From positions 868,001 to 932,000 of the forward strand of contig NZ_CAMGZA010000001.1 of the NCBI RefSeq assembly GCF_946151065.1: a stretch of 64,000 nt of DNA, in the 5' to 3' direction. Position 1 is the stretch's first letter. Each line of letters starts with the position of its first letter. Positions 54,396-63,184 of this stretch are shown here, one piece after another. A model generated the notes under the pieces. It was not told where the DNA came from. It searched no databases and was given only the letters and a program-made list of their open reading frames with translations. The stretch comes from Microbacterium sp. Marseille-Q6965. GTDB taxonomy: Bacteria; Actinomycetota; Actinomycetes; Actinomycetales; Microbacteriaceae. The translations under genes and the position numbers were made by a program.

Positions 54396-55433
54396 ATGGC
54401 ATTCAGCGACGCGGAGCGCCGCGCGATGGCGCGCGCGCTCGAGCTGGCCGCCCGCGGTCCGCGCAGCCGGAACCCGCAGGTCGGCGCCGTCATCCTCTCC
54501 CCCCACGGCGACGTCCTCGCGGAAGGCTGGCACCGCGGCGCCGGCACCGCCCACGCCGAGGTCGACGCGCTTTCGCACCTGCCCGAGGGCGGCGCGCGCG
54601 GGGCCACCGCCGTGGTGACCCTGGAACCCTGTAACCACACGGGCCGCACGGGGCCGTGCGCCGAGGCGCTCATCGCCGCGGGCGTCGCGCGCGTCGTCTA
54701 CGCCGTGACCGACCCCGGAGTGATCTCGGGCGGCGGTGCCCGGCGCCTGCGCGATGCCGGTGTCGATGCCGAGGGTGGCCTCATGGCGGAGGAGGGCGAC
54801 GCCCTGGTGGGCCCCTGGATCACCGCAACGCGCCTCGGGCGTCCACACGTCACGGTGAAGTGGGCGCAGAGCCTGGACGGCCGCGCCGCGGCCGCCGACG
54901 GGACGAGCCAGTGGATCACGGGCGGCGAGGCCCGCGCCGACGTGCACCGCCGCCGGGCGGAGGCCGATGCGATCGTCATCGGCACCGGCACCCTGCTCGC
55001 CGACGACCCGCAGCTCACCGCGCGCCTCGACGGCGCGCTCGCGCCGGCACAGCCGGTACCCGTCGTGATCGGCACGCGCCCCGTTCCGCCCCACGCCGCC
55101 GTGCGTTCCCATCCCGCCGTCGCCGAGACGGGCGAGCCGCTGGCCTACGCCACGCGCGACCTCGCGGCCGTGCTCGCCGATCTGCGCGAACGGGGGCTGC
55201 ACCGCGTCTTCGTCGAGGGTGGTCCGACGCTCGCCAGCGCCTTCCTCCGCGCGGGCCTGGCCGACCGGGTGCTCGCCTACGTCGCCCCGGTCCTGCTGGG
55301 CGGGCCGCGCACGGCGCTCGACGACATCGGCGTGGAGACCATCGGCGCCGCCCGCCGGCTCGTCGTCGAGAGCATGGTGCCGCTCGGCGCCGACGTCCTG
55401 TTCGAAGCCCGCCTGCACGAGGGAGACAGCTGA
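54396..55433 (+). CDS. ribD: Bifunctional riboflavin deaminase/reductase
   Basis: 345 residues. N-terminal deaminase domain with the zinc motif THAEVDAL (here AHAEVDAL) and EPCNHTGRTGPCAEAL. C-terminal reductase domain from about residue 145 (HVTVKWAQSLDGRAAA, DAIVIGTGTLLADDPQLTAR, VFVEGGPTLASAF). It performs the second and third steps of riboflavin synthesis. The ATG at 54396 has CGGAGGAA upstream; an earlier in-frame ATG would lie inside the riboswitch. It ends in a TGATG overlap with ribE. Confidence 0.96.
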   Translation: MAFSDAERRAMARALELAARGPRSRNPQVGAVILSPHGDVLAEGWHRGAGTAHAEVDALSHLPEGGARGATAVVTLEPCNHTGRTGPCAEALIAAGVARVVYAVTDPGVISGGGARRLRDAGVDAEGGLMAEEGDALVGPWITATRLGRPHVTVKWAQSLDGRAAAADGTSQWITGGEARADVHRRRAEADAIVIGTGTLLADDPQLTARLDGALAPAQPVPVVIGTRPVPPHAAVRSHPAVAETGEPLAYATRDLAAVLADLRERGLHRVFVEGGPTLASAFLRAGLADRVLAYVAPVLLGGPRTALDDIGVETIGAARRLVVESMVPLGADVLFEARLHEGDS

Positions 55434-56164
55434 TGTTCACCGGGATCATCGAGGAGATCGGCCAGGTCGCCGCCGTGGAGCCGTCGGGGGACGGCGTGCG
55501 CCTGAGCGTGATCGCGCCGAAAGCGATCGACGGGGTGCAGCACGGCGACTCGATCGCCGTCAGCGGCGTGTGCCTCACGGTCGTGGCGTGGGACGCCCGC
55601 GGCTTCACCGCCGACGTGATGCGGCAGACCCTCGACATGTCCACCCTGGGGCTGCTCGCCCCGGGCGCCCGCGTCAACATCGAGCGCGCCACGGCCGCGG
55701 GCGGTCGCCTCGGCGGCCACATCGTGCAGGGCCACATCGACGGCACCGGCACCGTGGCCGAGGTGCGTCCGGGCGCCCAGTGGCGCGTGATCCGGATCGG
55801 CTTGCCCGCGCATCTCGCGCCGCTCGTGGTCGACAAGGGCTCCATCGCCGTCGACGGCACGTCGCTCACCGTGAGCGCCGTCAGCCCGGCGGGCTCCCCC
55901 ACCCCCTGGTTCGAGGTGTCGCTCATCCCCGAGACGCTGCAGGCAACGACGCTGGGAGCGCTCGCGCCCGGACAGCACGTGAACCTCGAGACCGACATCC
56001 TCGCGCGTCACGTGCAGCGCCTGCTGGCGTTCCGCGCCGCGCCGGTGCCGGCACCGGAGCCCGACCCGACGCGCCGCCGACCCGACAGCGCCTTCAGCAC
56101 GACCGACGTGCCGCCCGCCGACTACACGATCCTCTCCGCACCCTTCGAAGGAGGCTCCCGATGA
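55433..56164 (+). CDS. ribE: Riboflavin synthase alpha subunit
   Basis: 243 residues. Two homologous lumazine-binding halves: MFTGIIEEIGQV with VSGVCLTVV, and GHIVQGHIDGTG with GTSLTVS. It joins two lumazines to give riboflavin and the pyrimidine by-product. Usual length is about 200-215; here a C-terminal tail of about 40 residues, rich in Pro and charged residues (PAPEPDPTRRRPD) and ending near [13 protein letters not shown], extends it. Stop overlaps the ribBA start by 4 bp. Confidence 0.95.
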   Translation: MFTGIIEEIGQVAAVEPSGDGVRLSVIAPKAIDGVQHGDSIAVSGVCLTVVAWDARGFTADVMRQTLDMSTLGLLAPGARVNIERATAAGGRLGGHIVQGHIDGTGTVAEVRPGAQWRVIRIGLPAHLAPLVVDKGSIAVDGTSLTVSAVSPAGSPTPWFEVSLIPETLQATTLGALAPGQHVNLETDILARHVQRLLAFRAAPVPAPEPDPTRRRPDSAFSTTDVPPADYTILSAPFEGGSR

Positions 56165-57498
56165 GCCTGACCGACCCCCTGCCCCTGTCGACGATCGAGG
56201 AGGCGCTCGACGCGCTCCGCGCCGGCCGCCCCGTGATCGTCGCGGACGACGCCGACCGCGAGAACGAGGGCGACGTCATCCTGTCGGCGCAGCTGGCCAC
56301 GCCCGAGTGGATCGCATGGACCGTGCGGTACACGTCGGGGTACCTGTGCGCGCCGATGCCGCAGGACTGGGCCGACCGCCTCGACCTGCCGCCCATGGTG
56401 ACCAACAACGAGGACGCGCGCGGCACCGCGTACACGGTGAGCGTGGACGCCGCTTCGGGGGTCACGACCGGCATCAGCGCGGCCGACCGCGCCCGCACGC
56501 TCACGGTGCTCGCCGACCCCGACGCCGGCCCGGCCGATGTGATCCGCCCCGGTCACATCCTTCCGCTGCGGGCCGTGCCGGGCGGCGTGCGGCAGCGCGG
56601 AGGCCACACCGAGGCCGCCGTCGACCTCATGCGGCTGGCGGGCCTGCAGCCCGTCGGGGTGATCGCCGAGGTCGTGGCCGAGGACGGCAGCATGATGCGC
56701 CTTCCGGGCCTGATCGACATGGGCGCACGCGAGAACGTGCCCGTCATCACGATCGAGCAGCTCGTCGCGCACCTCGACGAGGTCGACCCGCGCGACCGTG
56801 ACGAGGCGCCCGCGCGGCGCGCGGTCAGCCTGCGTGCCGACGCGCTGGTGCCGACATCGCACGGAACGTTCCGGTTCCTGGCCTACAAGGATCGGATCAC
56901 GGGCACGGACCACATGGCCGTCGTCTCGGGCGACCTGTCGGCGAACCCCGCCCCGCTCGTCCGCGTGCACTCGGAGTGCCTCACGGGTGAGGCCTTCGGC
57001 TCGCTCAAGTGCGAGTGCGGGCCGCAGCTCGAGGCGGCGCTGGACGCGATCGATCGCGAGGGCGGCGTGGTGATCTACATGCGCGGGCACGAGGGCCGCG
57101 GCATCGGGCTCATCAACAAGCTGCGTGCATACGCGCTGCAGGAGGAGGGGCTCGACACGGTCGACGCGAACACGGCTCTCGGCCTGCCCGCGGACGCGCG
57201 CGACTACGCCGCCGCGGCGGGCATCCTCGCCGACCTCGGCGTCTCGCGCATCCGGCTGCTGACCAACAACACCGACAAGGTGCGCCAGCTGCGCGGCTTC
57301 GGCCTCGACGTGGCGGAGCAGGTGCCCCTCATCGTGGGCGTCGGCCCCAACAATCACCAGTACCTGGAGACCAAGCGCGACCGTATGGGCCACATCATCG
57401 GCGAGACCGAGCTGGCCGAGGCGATCGCGCAGATGCAGGCGGACGAGGACACCGCACGAGCGCACGAGAACACCGTGCAGACGGGAGAGGCGAAGTGA
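56161..57498 (+). CDS. ribBA: Bifunctional dihydroxybutanone-phosphate synthase / GTP cyclohydrolase II
   Basis: 445 residues. RibB half (1 to about 205) with the metal/catalytic motif [10 protein letters not shown] and [11 protein letters not shown]. RibA half with [21 protein letters not shown], the three zinc cysteines of GTP cyclohydrolase II intact, and [21 protein letters not shown]. Both active sites look functional. It supplies both precursors of lumazine. AAGGAGG seven bases before the ATG gives the best ribosome site of the operon. Confidence 0.97.
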   Translation: MSLTDPLPLSTIEEALDALRAGRPVIVADDADRENEGDVILSAQLATPEWIAWTVRYTSGYLCAPMPQDWADRLDLPPMVTNNEDARGTAYTVSVDAASGVTTGISAADRARTLTVLADPDAGPADVIRPGHILPLRAVPGGVRQRGGHTEAAVDLMRLAGLQPVGVIAEVVAEDGSMMRLPGLIDMGARENVPVITIEQLVAHLDEVDPRDRDEAPARRAVSLRADALVPTSHGTFRFLAYKDRITGTDHMAVVSGDLSANPAPLVRVHSECLTGEAFGSLKCECGPQLEAALDAIDREGGVVIYMRGHEGRGIGLINKLRAYALQEEGLDTVDANTALGLPADARDYAAAAGILADLGVSRIRLLTNNTDKVRQLRGFGLDVAEQVPLIVGVGPNNHQYLETKRDRMGHIIGETELAEAIAQMQADEDTARAHENTVQTGEAK

Positions 57499-57968
57499 GC
57501 GGAAAGGGCGCGCCCGAGCGCGATCGGATCGACGGCGAGGGCCTGGAGGTCGTCATCGTCGCGGGCACCTGGCACGAGCAGATCACGGACGGCCTGATTG
57601 CGGGTGCACGGCGCACGCTCGAGGCGGCCGGGGCGAACCATCGTCTCGTGCGCGTGGCCGGCTCGTTCGAGCTGCCCGTCGTCGCGAAGGCGGCGCTTGA
57701 GGCCGGCGCCGATGCGGTCGTGGCGCTCGGGGTGATCATCCGGGGCGGCACGCCGCACTTCGAGTTCGTCTCGTCCGCGGCCACCGACGGCCTCACCCGG
57801 GTGGCGCTCGACACGGGCAAGCCGGTGGGCTTCGGCGTGCTGACGCTGGACGACGAGCAGCAGGGCCTGGATCGCGCCGGCCTGGCCGGCTCCCAGGAGG
57901 ACAAGGGCGCCGAGGCCGCCGACGCGGCGCTGCGTACCGCCCTCACCCTCCGCGCGCTGCGCGGCTGA
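57495..57968 (+). CDS. ribH: 6,7-dimethyl-8-ribityllumazine synthase
   Basis: 157 residues. [35 protein letters not shown] (substrate-binding), [24 protein letters not shown] with the catalytic histidine and [20 protein letters not shown]. It condenses dihydroxybutanone phosphate with the RibD product. GTG start overlaps the ribBA stop by 4 bp. Last gene of the riboflavin operon; no strong terminator follows. Confidence 0.96.
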   Translation: MSGKGAPERDRIDGEGLEVVIVAGTWHEQITDGLIAGARRTLEAAGANHRLVRVAGSFELPVVAKAALEAGADAVVALGVIIRGGTPHFEFVSSAATDGLTRVALDTGKPVGFGVLTLDDEQQGLDRAGLAGSQEDKGAEAADAALRTALTLRALRG

Positions 57969-58042
57969 GCGTCCCCCGCGCGCCCCGTGGCACGCGCGCG
58001 TCGTGCACGGCCCGACGACGTTCTCTACATAAGGTAGAAGTC

Positions 58043-58396
58043 ATGGAGATCCTGCGGAACGTCGTCCTGCTCGTCCATCTCACCGGCTTCGCCATCCTCT
58101 TCGGCGCATGGGTCGTCGAGGCGGCGTCGCGGCGGTATCAGGCGACGCGGCTCATGGACCTCGGCGTGCTCGTCGCGGGCGTCGCGGGGCTCGCGCTGGC
58201 GGCGCCGTGGGGGCTCGACCACGACCTCAACTACGTGAAGATCGGCATCAAGCTCGTGGTGCTGATCGTCATCGGCGCGCTCGTGGGCATCAGCACGAGC
58301 CGCGCGCGCAAGGGAAACCCGCTGCCGTCTGCAGTGTTCTGGCTCATCGGCGCGCTCACCCTGCTCAACGCCGGACTCGCACTGATCTGGCGATGA
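58043..58396 (+). CDS. Small four-helix membrane protein of unknown function
   Basis: 117 residues with four predicted membrane helices (about 5-27, 37-57, 66-84, 96-115). I recognise no family motif beyond helix 1 carrying HLTGFAILFGAWVVEAASRR, a layout seen in heme- or quinone-associated small membrane proteins, which is not enough to assign it. TAAGGT seven bases before the ATG could be a leaderless -10, or AAGG a ribosome site. A hairpin with T tract 54 bp downstream closes the unit. Confidence 0.75.
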   Translation: MEILRNVVLLVHLTGFAILFGAWVVEAASRRYQATRLMDLGVLVAGVAGLALAAPWGLDHDLNYVKIGIKLVVLIVIGALVGISTSRARKGNPLPSAVFWLIGALTLLNAGLALIWR

Positions 58397-58716
58397 CGGG
58401 CGCGGTGCGCCGCGTCGCACCACGCCGATGAAGCAATCACCCCGCTCGCACGCCCCCGCTGGTCAATCTGATCGGCGGGGGCGTTCTGCGCCCCGATCCG
58501 CCTCACGTGCGGGCCGGCCCCGCGCGCGACGGTGCGCAGATTGCTCAACCGGAGGGATAGGATGGTCCTTTGCGTCCCGCTCACCGCGCGGGGCGTCGAC
58601 CGGAACGCGAAAGCCGCATCACCCCGCGGCGCGCCGCGTCCGGCACCCCCGAGCACGAGGCGCGGCACACCCGGGCAGGCCCCTCGGCTTCACCTCGCTC
58701 TGTTTCAGAAGGCATC
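58397..58716 (+). other. 320-bp intergenic region with terminator and long MFS leader
   Basis: It contains the terminator of the small membrane gene (58451-58487), then a TAGGAT -10 candidate at 58557-58562 for the MHS transporter, which implies a leader of about 150 bases. No convincing small ORF or known riboswitch class was recognised in the leader. Confidence 0.6.
58451..58487 (+). terminator. Terminator after the small membrane protein gene
   Basis: CGCCCCCGC - 15-base loop - GCGGGGGCG, 9-bp stem, followed by TTCT. Confidence 0.7.
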
Positions 58717-60162
58717 ATGACGTCCACAGCATCCACCGAGCCGAAGCCGGCGAACTCACGCGGTCGCGTGATCACGGCGAGCCTCGTCGGCACCACGATC
58801 GAGTTCTACGACTTCTACGCGTACGCCACGGCGGCCGTGCTCGTGTTCCCGATCCTCTTCTTCCCCAGCGACAACGAGACCGCGGCGCTCCTCGCCTCGT
58901 TCGCGACGTTCGGCGCCGCCATGATCGCCCGTCCGGTCGGCGCGGTGGTCTTCGGCCACTTCGGCGACCGCATCGGCCGCAAGGGCACCCTCGTCGCCTC
59001 CCTGCTGACGATGGGTATCGCCACCTTCCTCATCGGCTGCCTGCCCACCCACAACGAGATCGGCGTCTGGGCCGCCATGCTGCTGCTGCTCTGCCGGCTC
59101 GCGCAGGGCTTCGCGCTCGGCGGCGAATGGTCCGGCGCCGCCCTCGTGGCCACCGAGAACGCCCCGAAGGGACGCCGCGCGCTGTTCGGCACCTTCCCGC
59201 AGCTCGGCGCCCCGATCGGCTTCATCATCGCCAACTCGCTGTTCCTCGTCATCAACTTCGCGCTGCCCGGTGAGGCCGGCGCGGCCAGCGAGGCGTTCCT
59301 CAGCTGGGGTTGGCGCATCCCGTTCCTCTTCTCGGCCGTGATGGTCATCATCGGCCTGTGGGTGCGGCTGAAGCTCGTCGAGTCCGACGCGTTCAAGAAG
59401 GCCGAGGCGAAGGGCCAGATCAAGAAGGCCCCGATCGGCTACGTGTTCCGCAAGCACTGGTGGCACCTGATCCTGGGCACGTTCTTCATGCTCGCGACGT
59501 ACGTGCTGTTCTACCTGATGACGAACTTCACGCTCACGTACGGCACGCGCGCGCAGGTCGCCCCGGAGGGCGTCGACCCCGACACGTTCGTGCCCGGCCT
59601 CGGCTTCACGTACGTGCATTTCGTGCTGATGCAGATCATCGGCGTCATCTTCTTCGGCATCTGCACGCTCGCCTCGGGCCCGCTGGCCGACGCGATCGGC
59701 CGCCGCAAGCTGCTCATCTGGGTGACGTCGTTCATCATCGTGCTCGGCCTGCTGTTCCCGCTGTTCCTGCTGCCGCAGGGCGACACGCAGTTCACGGGTG
59801 CGCTCACGCAGTCGTTCCTGATCTTCGGCTTCCTGCTCATGGGCATGACGTTCGGGCCGATGGGCGCGCTGCTGCCCGAGCTGTTCCCGACCAACGTGCG
59901 CTACACCGGCTCCGCCGTGGCGTACAACGTGTCATCGATCCTGGGCGCCGCGCTCGCGCCGATCGTCGCGCTGTGGCTGTGGGAGCTCGGCGACGGCAAC
60001 CCCTGGCTCGTGGGCGTGTACCTGTCGGCCTCCGGTGCCCTGACGCTCATCGCGCTCATCCTCGGCAAGGAGACCAAGGACATCGACATCGACGACGACG
60101 GGGTAACCGACGAGGGCGACGAGGGCGCGGAGTTCGCGGCCAAGGAAGCCGCGATGCTCTGA
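58717..60162 (+). CDS. MHS-family MFS transporter (metabolite:H+ symporter)
   Basis: 481 residues, about 12 membrane helices. TIEFYDFYAYATAAVLVFPILFFP is the MHS-family helix-1 signature; GHFGDRIGRKGTL is MFS motif A; RLAQGFALGGEWSGAALVATENAP is the MHS helix-4/5 motif, and TNVRYTGSAVAYN appears late. Relatives carry proline/betaine, shikimate, citrate or alpha-ketoglutarate; the substrate is not predicted. A long acidic C-terminal tail (DIDIDDDGVTDEGDEGAEF) follows the last helix. The ATG has AAGG upstream and a perfect 15-bp hairpin follows the gene. Confidence 0.9.
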   Translation: MTSTASTEPKPANSRGRVITASLVGTTIEFYDFYAYATAAVLVFPILFFPSDNETAALLASFATFGAAMIARPVGAVVFGHFGDRIGRKGTLVASLLTMGIATFLIGCLPTHNEIGVWAAMLLLLCRLAQGFALGGEWSGAALVATENAPKGRRALFGTFPQLGAPIGFIIANSLFLVINFALPGEAGAASEAFLSWGWRIPFLFSAVMVIIGLWVRLKLVESDAFKKAEAKGQIKKAPIGYVFRKHWWHLILGTFFMLATYVLFYLMTNFTLTYGTRAQVAPEGVDPDTFVPGLGFTYVHFVLMQIIGVIFFGICTLASGPLADAIGRRKLLIWVTSFIIVLGLLFPLFLLPQGDTQFTGALTQSFLIFGFLLMGMTFGPMGALLPELFPTNVRYTGSAVAYNVSSILGAALAPIVALWLWELGDGNPWLVGVYLSASGALTLIALILGKETKDIDIDDDGVTDEGDEGAEFAAKEAAML

Positions 60163-60171
60163 TTCACCTCC

Positions 60172-60214
60172 GACGACGGAGCGCCCCCGGCACCGCCGAG
60201 GGCGCTCCGTCGTC
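60172..60214 (+). terminator. Strong hairpin after the MHS transporter
   Basis: GACGACGGAGCGCCC - 13-base loop - GGGCGCTCCGTCGTC, a perfect 15-bp stem 9 bp after the stop, with little T following. Confidence 0.75.
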
Positions 60215-60407
60215 TCGACCGGGCGGCGCTGCGCCCTCGCGCGCGTCACGCAACGTTTCGGCCATGTGTCGAATCGTGCACCGACGCACACACCCGTCGC
60301 GGCATGTGCGAAGATCGCTCACACACGTGCCGTTCCCGCGACGCGTGCGCCCGCAACCCGGTGCGGGCACCAAGACACAGCCGTCCTGATCAGAAAGCGG
60401 ACACCGC

Positions 60408-62033
60408 ATGACACTCCCCCACAAGGCGCGCTCGCGCGCCGTGGCCGTCGCCCTCCCGACCGTGGCCGTGCTCGCCCTCGCGGGCTGCGCCGGCGGTTCG
60501 ACCGACGGCGGCGACGCCGCGGGCGACAACGTGATCCTCGTCGGCACCACCGACGCCGTCACGCACCTCGACCCCGCCGGCTCGTACGACAACGGCTCGC
60601 TCACGCTGCAGACGCAGGTGTTCCCGTACCTCGTCAACACGGCCGAGAACAGCACCGAGGTCGTGCCCGACCTCGCCGAGACGGCCGAGTTCACGGGCCC
60701 CACCGAGTACACGGTGACGCTGCCCGAGGGCCTGAAGTGGGCCAACGGCAACGACCTCACGTCGAGCGACGTCAAGTTCACGTTCGACCGCCAGCTCGCC
60801 ATTGCCGACCCGAACGGCCCCTCGTCGCTGCTGTTCAACCTCGACTCGGTCGAGGCGCCGGACGAGACCACCGTGGTGTTCCACCTCAAGAGCGAGAACG
60901 ACCAGACCTTCCCCATGGTCCTCACCTCGTTCCCCGGCGCGATCGTCGACGAGGAGACGTTCGCGGCCGACGCGGTCACCCCGGACGAGTACATCGTCGA
61001 GGCGAACGCCTTCGGCGGCCCGTACTCGATCACCGACTACACGTTCAACGAGCTCGTCGAGCTGACCCCGAACGAGAACTACCAGGGCCTGCACGACGCC
61101 GCCGCGAACGAGGGCGTCATCATCAACTACTACGCCGAGTCGTCGAACCTGAAGCTCGCCGTGCAGGAGGGCGAGGTCGACGTGGCCTACCGCAGCCTGT
61201 CGGCCAGCGACGTCGCCGACCTCTCGGGCGACGAGAACCTCACGGTGCACGAGGGCCCCGGTGGCGAGATCCGCTACATCGTCTTCAACTTCAACACGCA
61301 GCCCTACGGCGCCACCACGGACGAGGCCGACCCGGCCAAGGCGCTGGCCGTGCGCCAGGCGGTCGCGTCGCTGATCGACCGCGAGGCGCTCAGCGAGGAC
61401 GTGTACGACGGCACCTACACCCCGCTCTACTCGCACGTTCCGCAGGGCTTCGCGGGCGCGATCGAGCCGCTGAAGGAGCTGTACGGCGACGGTGAGGGCG
61501 GCCCCTCGGCCGAGAAGGCCGCCCAGCTCCTGGCCGACGCCGGCGTCGAGACCCCCGTGCCGCTGGCGCTGCAGTACAGCCCCGACCACTACGGCCCGAG
61601 CTCGGCGGACGAGTACGCGCTCATCGAGCAGCAGCTCGAGGCCGACGGCCTGTTCGACGTGACGCTGGCCGGCACCGAGTGGACGCAGTACTCGGACGAC
61701 CGCGTCAACGACGTCTACCCCGCGTACCAGCTGGGTTGGTTCCCGGACTACTCGGACGCCGACAACTACCTGACGCCGTTCTTCCTGATCGAGAACTTCC
61801 TCGTGAACCACTACGAGGACCAGGAGGTCAACGACCTGATCCTGCAGCAGGCGTCGACGCCCGACCAGGCCGAGCGTGAGGCGCTCATCGAGCAGATCCA
61901 GCAGCTCGTGGCCGAGGACCTCTCGACGGTGCCCTACCTGCAGGGCGCCCAGGTCGCGGTGAGCGCTTCGGACGTCGAGGGCATCGTCCTCGACGCCTCG
62001 TTCAAGCTGCGCATGGCGTCGCTCACCCGCTGA
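60408..62033 (+). CDS. ABC transporter substrate-binding lipoprotein, peptide type (SBP_bac_5)
   Basis: 541 residues. Lipoprotein signal with lipobox LAGC (C27). After a Gly/Asp linker, GTTDAVTHLDPAGSYDNGS and FPYLVNTAENSTEVVPDLAETAEF are the SBP family-5 entry; PEGLKWANGNDLTSSDVKFTFDR and AVRQAVASLIDREALSEDVYDG are further hallmarks. It captures oligopeptides, nickel or related solutes outside the membrane. A 190-bp region before it holds a -10 candidate (GAAGAT, about 60310-60315) and a GC hairpin in the leader. A terminator and a new promoter separate it from the permease gene. Confidence 0.92.
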   Translation: MTLPHKARSRAVAVALPTVAVLALAGCAGGSTDGGDAAGDNVILVGTTDAVTHLDPAGSYDNGSLTLQTQVFPYLVNTAENSTEVVPDLAETAEFTGPTEYTVTLPEGLKWANGNDLTSSDVKFTFDRQLAIADPNGPSSLLFNLDSVEAPDETTVVFHLKSENDQTFPMVLTSFPGAIVDEETFAADAVTPDEYIVEANAFGGPYSITDYTFNELVELTPNENYQGLHDAAANEGVIINYYAESSNLKLAVQEGEVDVAYRSLSASDVADLSGDENLTVHEGPGGEIRYIVFNFNTQPYGATTDEADPAKALAVRQAVASLIDREALSEDVYDGTYTPLYSHVPQGFAGAIEPLKELYGDGEGGPSAEKAAQLLADAGVETPVPLALQYSPDHYGPSSADEYALIEQQLEADGLFDVTLAGTEWTQYSDDRVNDVYPAYQLGWFPDYSDADNYLTPFFLIENFLVNHYEDQEVNDLILQQASTPDQAEREALIEQIQQLVAEDLSTVPYLQGAQVAVSASDVEGIVLDASFKLRMASLTR

Positions 62034-62047
62034 TCCACTCTCACGAG

Positions 62048-62076
62048 GGGGCGGTCCCGAATCGGGACCGCCCCTT
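62048..62076 (+). terminator. Intrinsic terminator between binding protein and permease genes
   Basis: GGGGCGGTCCCG - AAT - CGGGACCGCCCC, perfect 12-bp stem with a 3-base loop followed by TTCCT, 14 bp after the binding-protein stop. Confidence 0.8.
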
Positions 62077-62085
62077 CCTCACGAC

Positions 62086-62091
62086 TAGGAT
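62086..62091 (+). promoter_or_regulatory. -10 box of the permease genes, leaderless
   Basis: TAGGAT followed by six bases (TCCTCC) and the GTG start at 62098. Confidence 0.5.
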
Positions 62092-62097
62092 TCCTCC

Positions 62098-63183
62098 GTG
62101 GCAGACACCGCAACGGCTCCGCCCGAGGCCGTTCCCGCCGCCGCCCGCAAGGGCGCGCGTGGCGGGGCGACGCTCTGGCGTTACGTCCTCATCCGCTTCC
62201 TGCTGATCTTCCCGACGATCTTCATCCTCGTCACGACCGTGTTCCTCATGATGCGCGTGACGGGCGACCCGATCACGGCCGCGCTCGGCGGGCAGCTCAC
62301 CCCCGCTCAGCTCGAGGAGCGCATCGAGGCCGCCGGCTACAACCGGCCGCTCATCGTGCAGTACCTCGAGTACCTGGGTCAGATCCTGCGGGGCGACTTC
62401 GGCACCACCCTCGACGGCCAGCCCGTCGTCGGCGTGCTCGCGCGCTACGGCGGCGCCACGCTGGAGCTGGCGTTCTACGCGCTCATCGTGGCGTTCGTCG
62501 TCGGCATCCCCCTCGGCATGCTCGCCGCGGCCCTGCGGGACCGCTGGGGCGACGCCGTGCTGCGCGTGTTCGCCATCCTCTGCTACGCCACGCCGGTCTT
62601 CTTCGCGGGCCTGATCCTGAAGCTCGTCTTCTCCGTGTGGCTGGGCGTGCTGCCCTCGTCGGGACGCGCGTCGCCCCGCATCGAGCTGCAGCTGAACCGG
62701 CTCGACAACTCGACCGGCATCTTCACCATCGACGCGATCCGCACGGGCAACCCGGCGATCATCGGCGATGTGCTCCAGCACGCGATCCTCCCGGGCGTCG
62801 CACTCGGCCTGCTCACCGCGGGCGTGTTCCTGCGCCTCGTGCGCACCAACGTCATCGGCACGCTGGCGATGCCCTACGTCGACGCCGCCCGCTCGCGCGG
62901 CATCAGCGAGTACCGCCTCGTGCGCAAGCACGCCTACAAGCCGGCCCTCATCCCGATCATCACGGTGATCGGCCTGCAGATCGCGATGCTGCTCGGCGGC
63001 GCGGTGCTGACCGAGACCACGTTCGAATGGATGGGCCTGGGCTATCAGCTGAGCGAGTACCTCAAGGCGCGCGACTACGTCGCCGTGCAGGGCATCGTGG
63101 CGCTGCTGGCCGTGATCGTGGCGCTGACCAACTTCATCGTCGACATCATCGCGGCGTTCATCGATCCGAGGGTGAGGTACTGA
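62098..63183 (+). CDS. ABC transporter permease, DppB/OppB type
   Basis: 361 residues, six membrane helices. LWRYVLIRFLLIFPTIFILVTTVFLMMR is the DppB first helix; the large extracytoplasmic loop carries GDPITAALGGQLTPAQLEERIEAAGYNRPL; the conserved EAA-type motif for ATPase contact is YVDAARSRGISEYRLVRKHA. Extra loop residues between about 185 and 220 are longer than in E. coli DppB. It forms the channel with the next permease. GTG start without ribosome site. Confidence 0.93.
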   Translation: MADTATAPPEAVPAAARKGARGGATLWRYVLIRFLLIFPTIFILVTTVFLMMRVTGDPITAALGGQLTPAQLEERIEAAGYNRPLIVQYLEYLGQILRGDFGTTLDGQPVVGVLARYGGATLELAFYALIVAFVVGIPLGMLAAALRDRWGDAVLRVFAILCYATPVFFAGLILKLVFSVWLGVLPSSGRASPRIELQLNRLDNSTGIFTIDAIRTGNPAIIGDVLQHAILPGVALGLLTAGVFLRLVRTNVIGTLAMPYVDAARSRGISEYRLVRKHAYKPALIPIITVIGLQIAMLLGGAVLTETTFEWMGLGYQLSEYLKARDYVAVQGIVALLAVIVALTNFIVDIIAAFIDPRVRY

Positions 63184-63184
63184 C

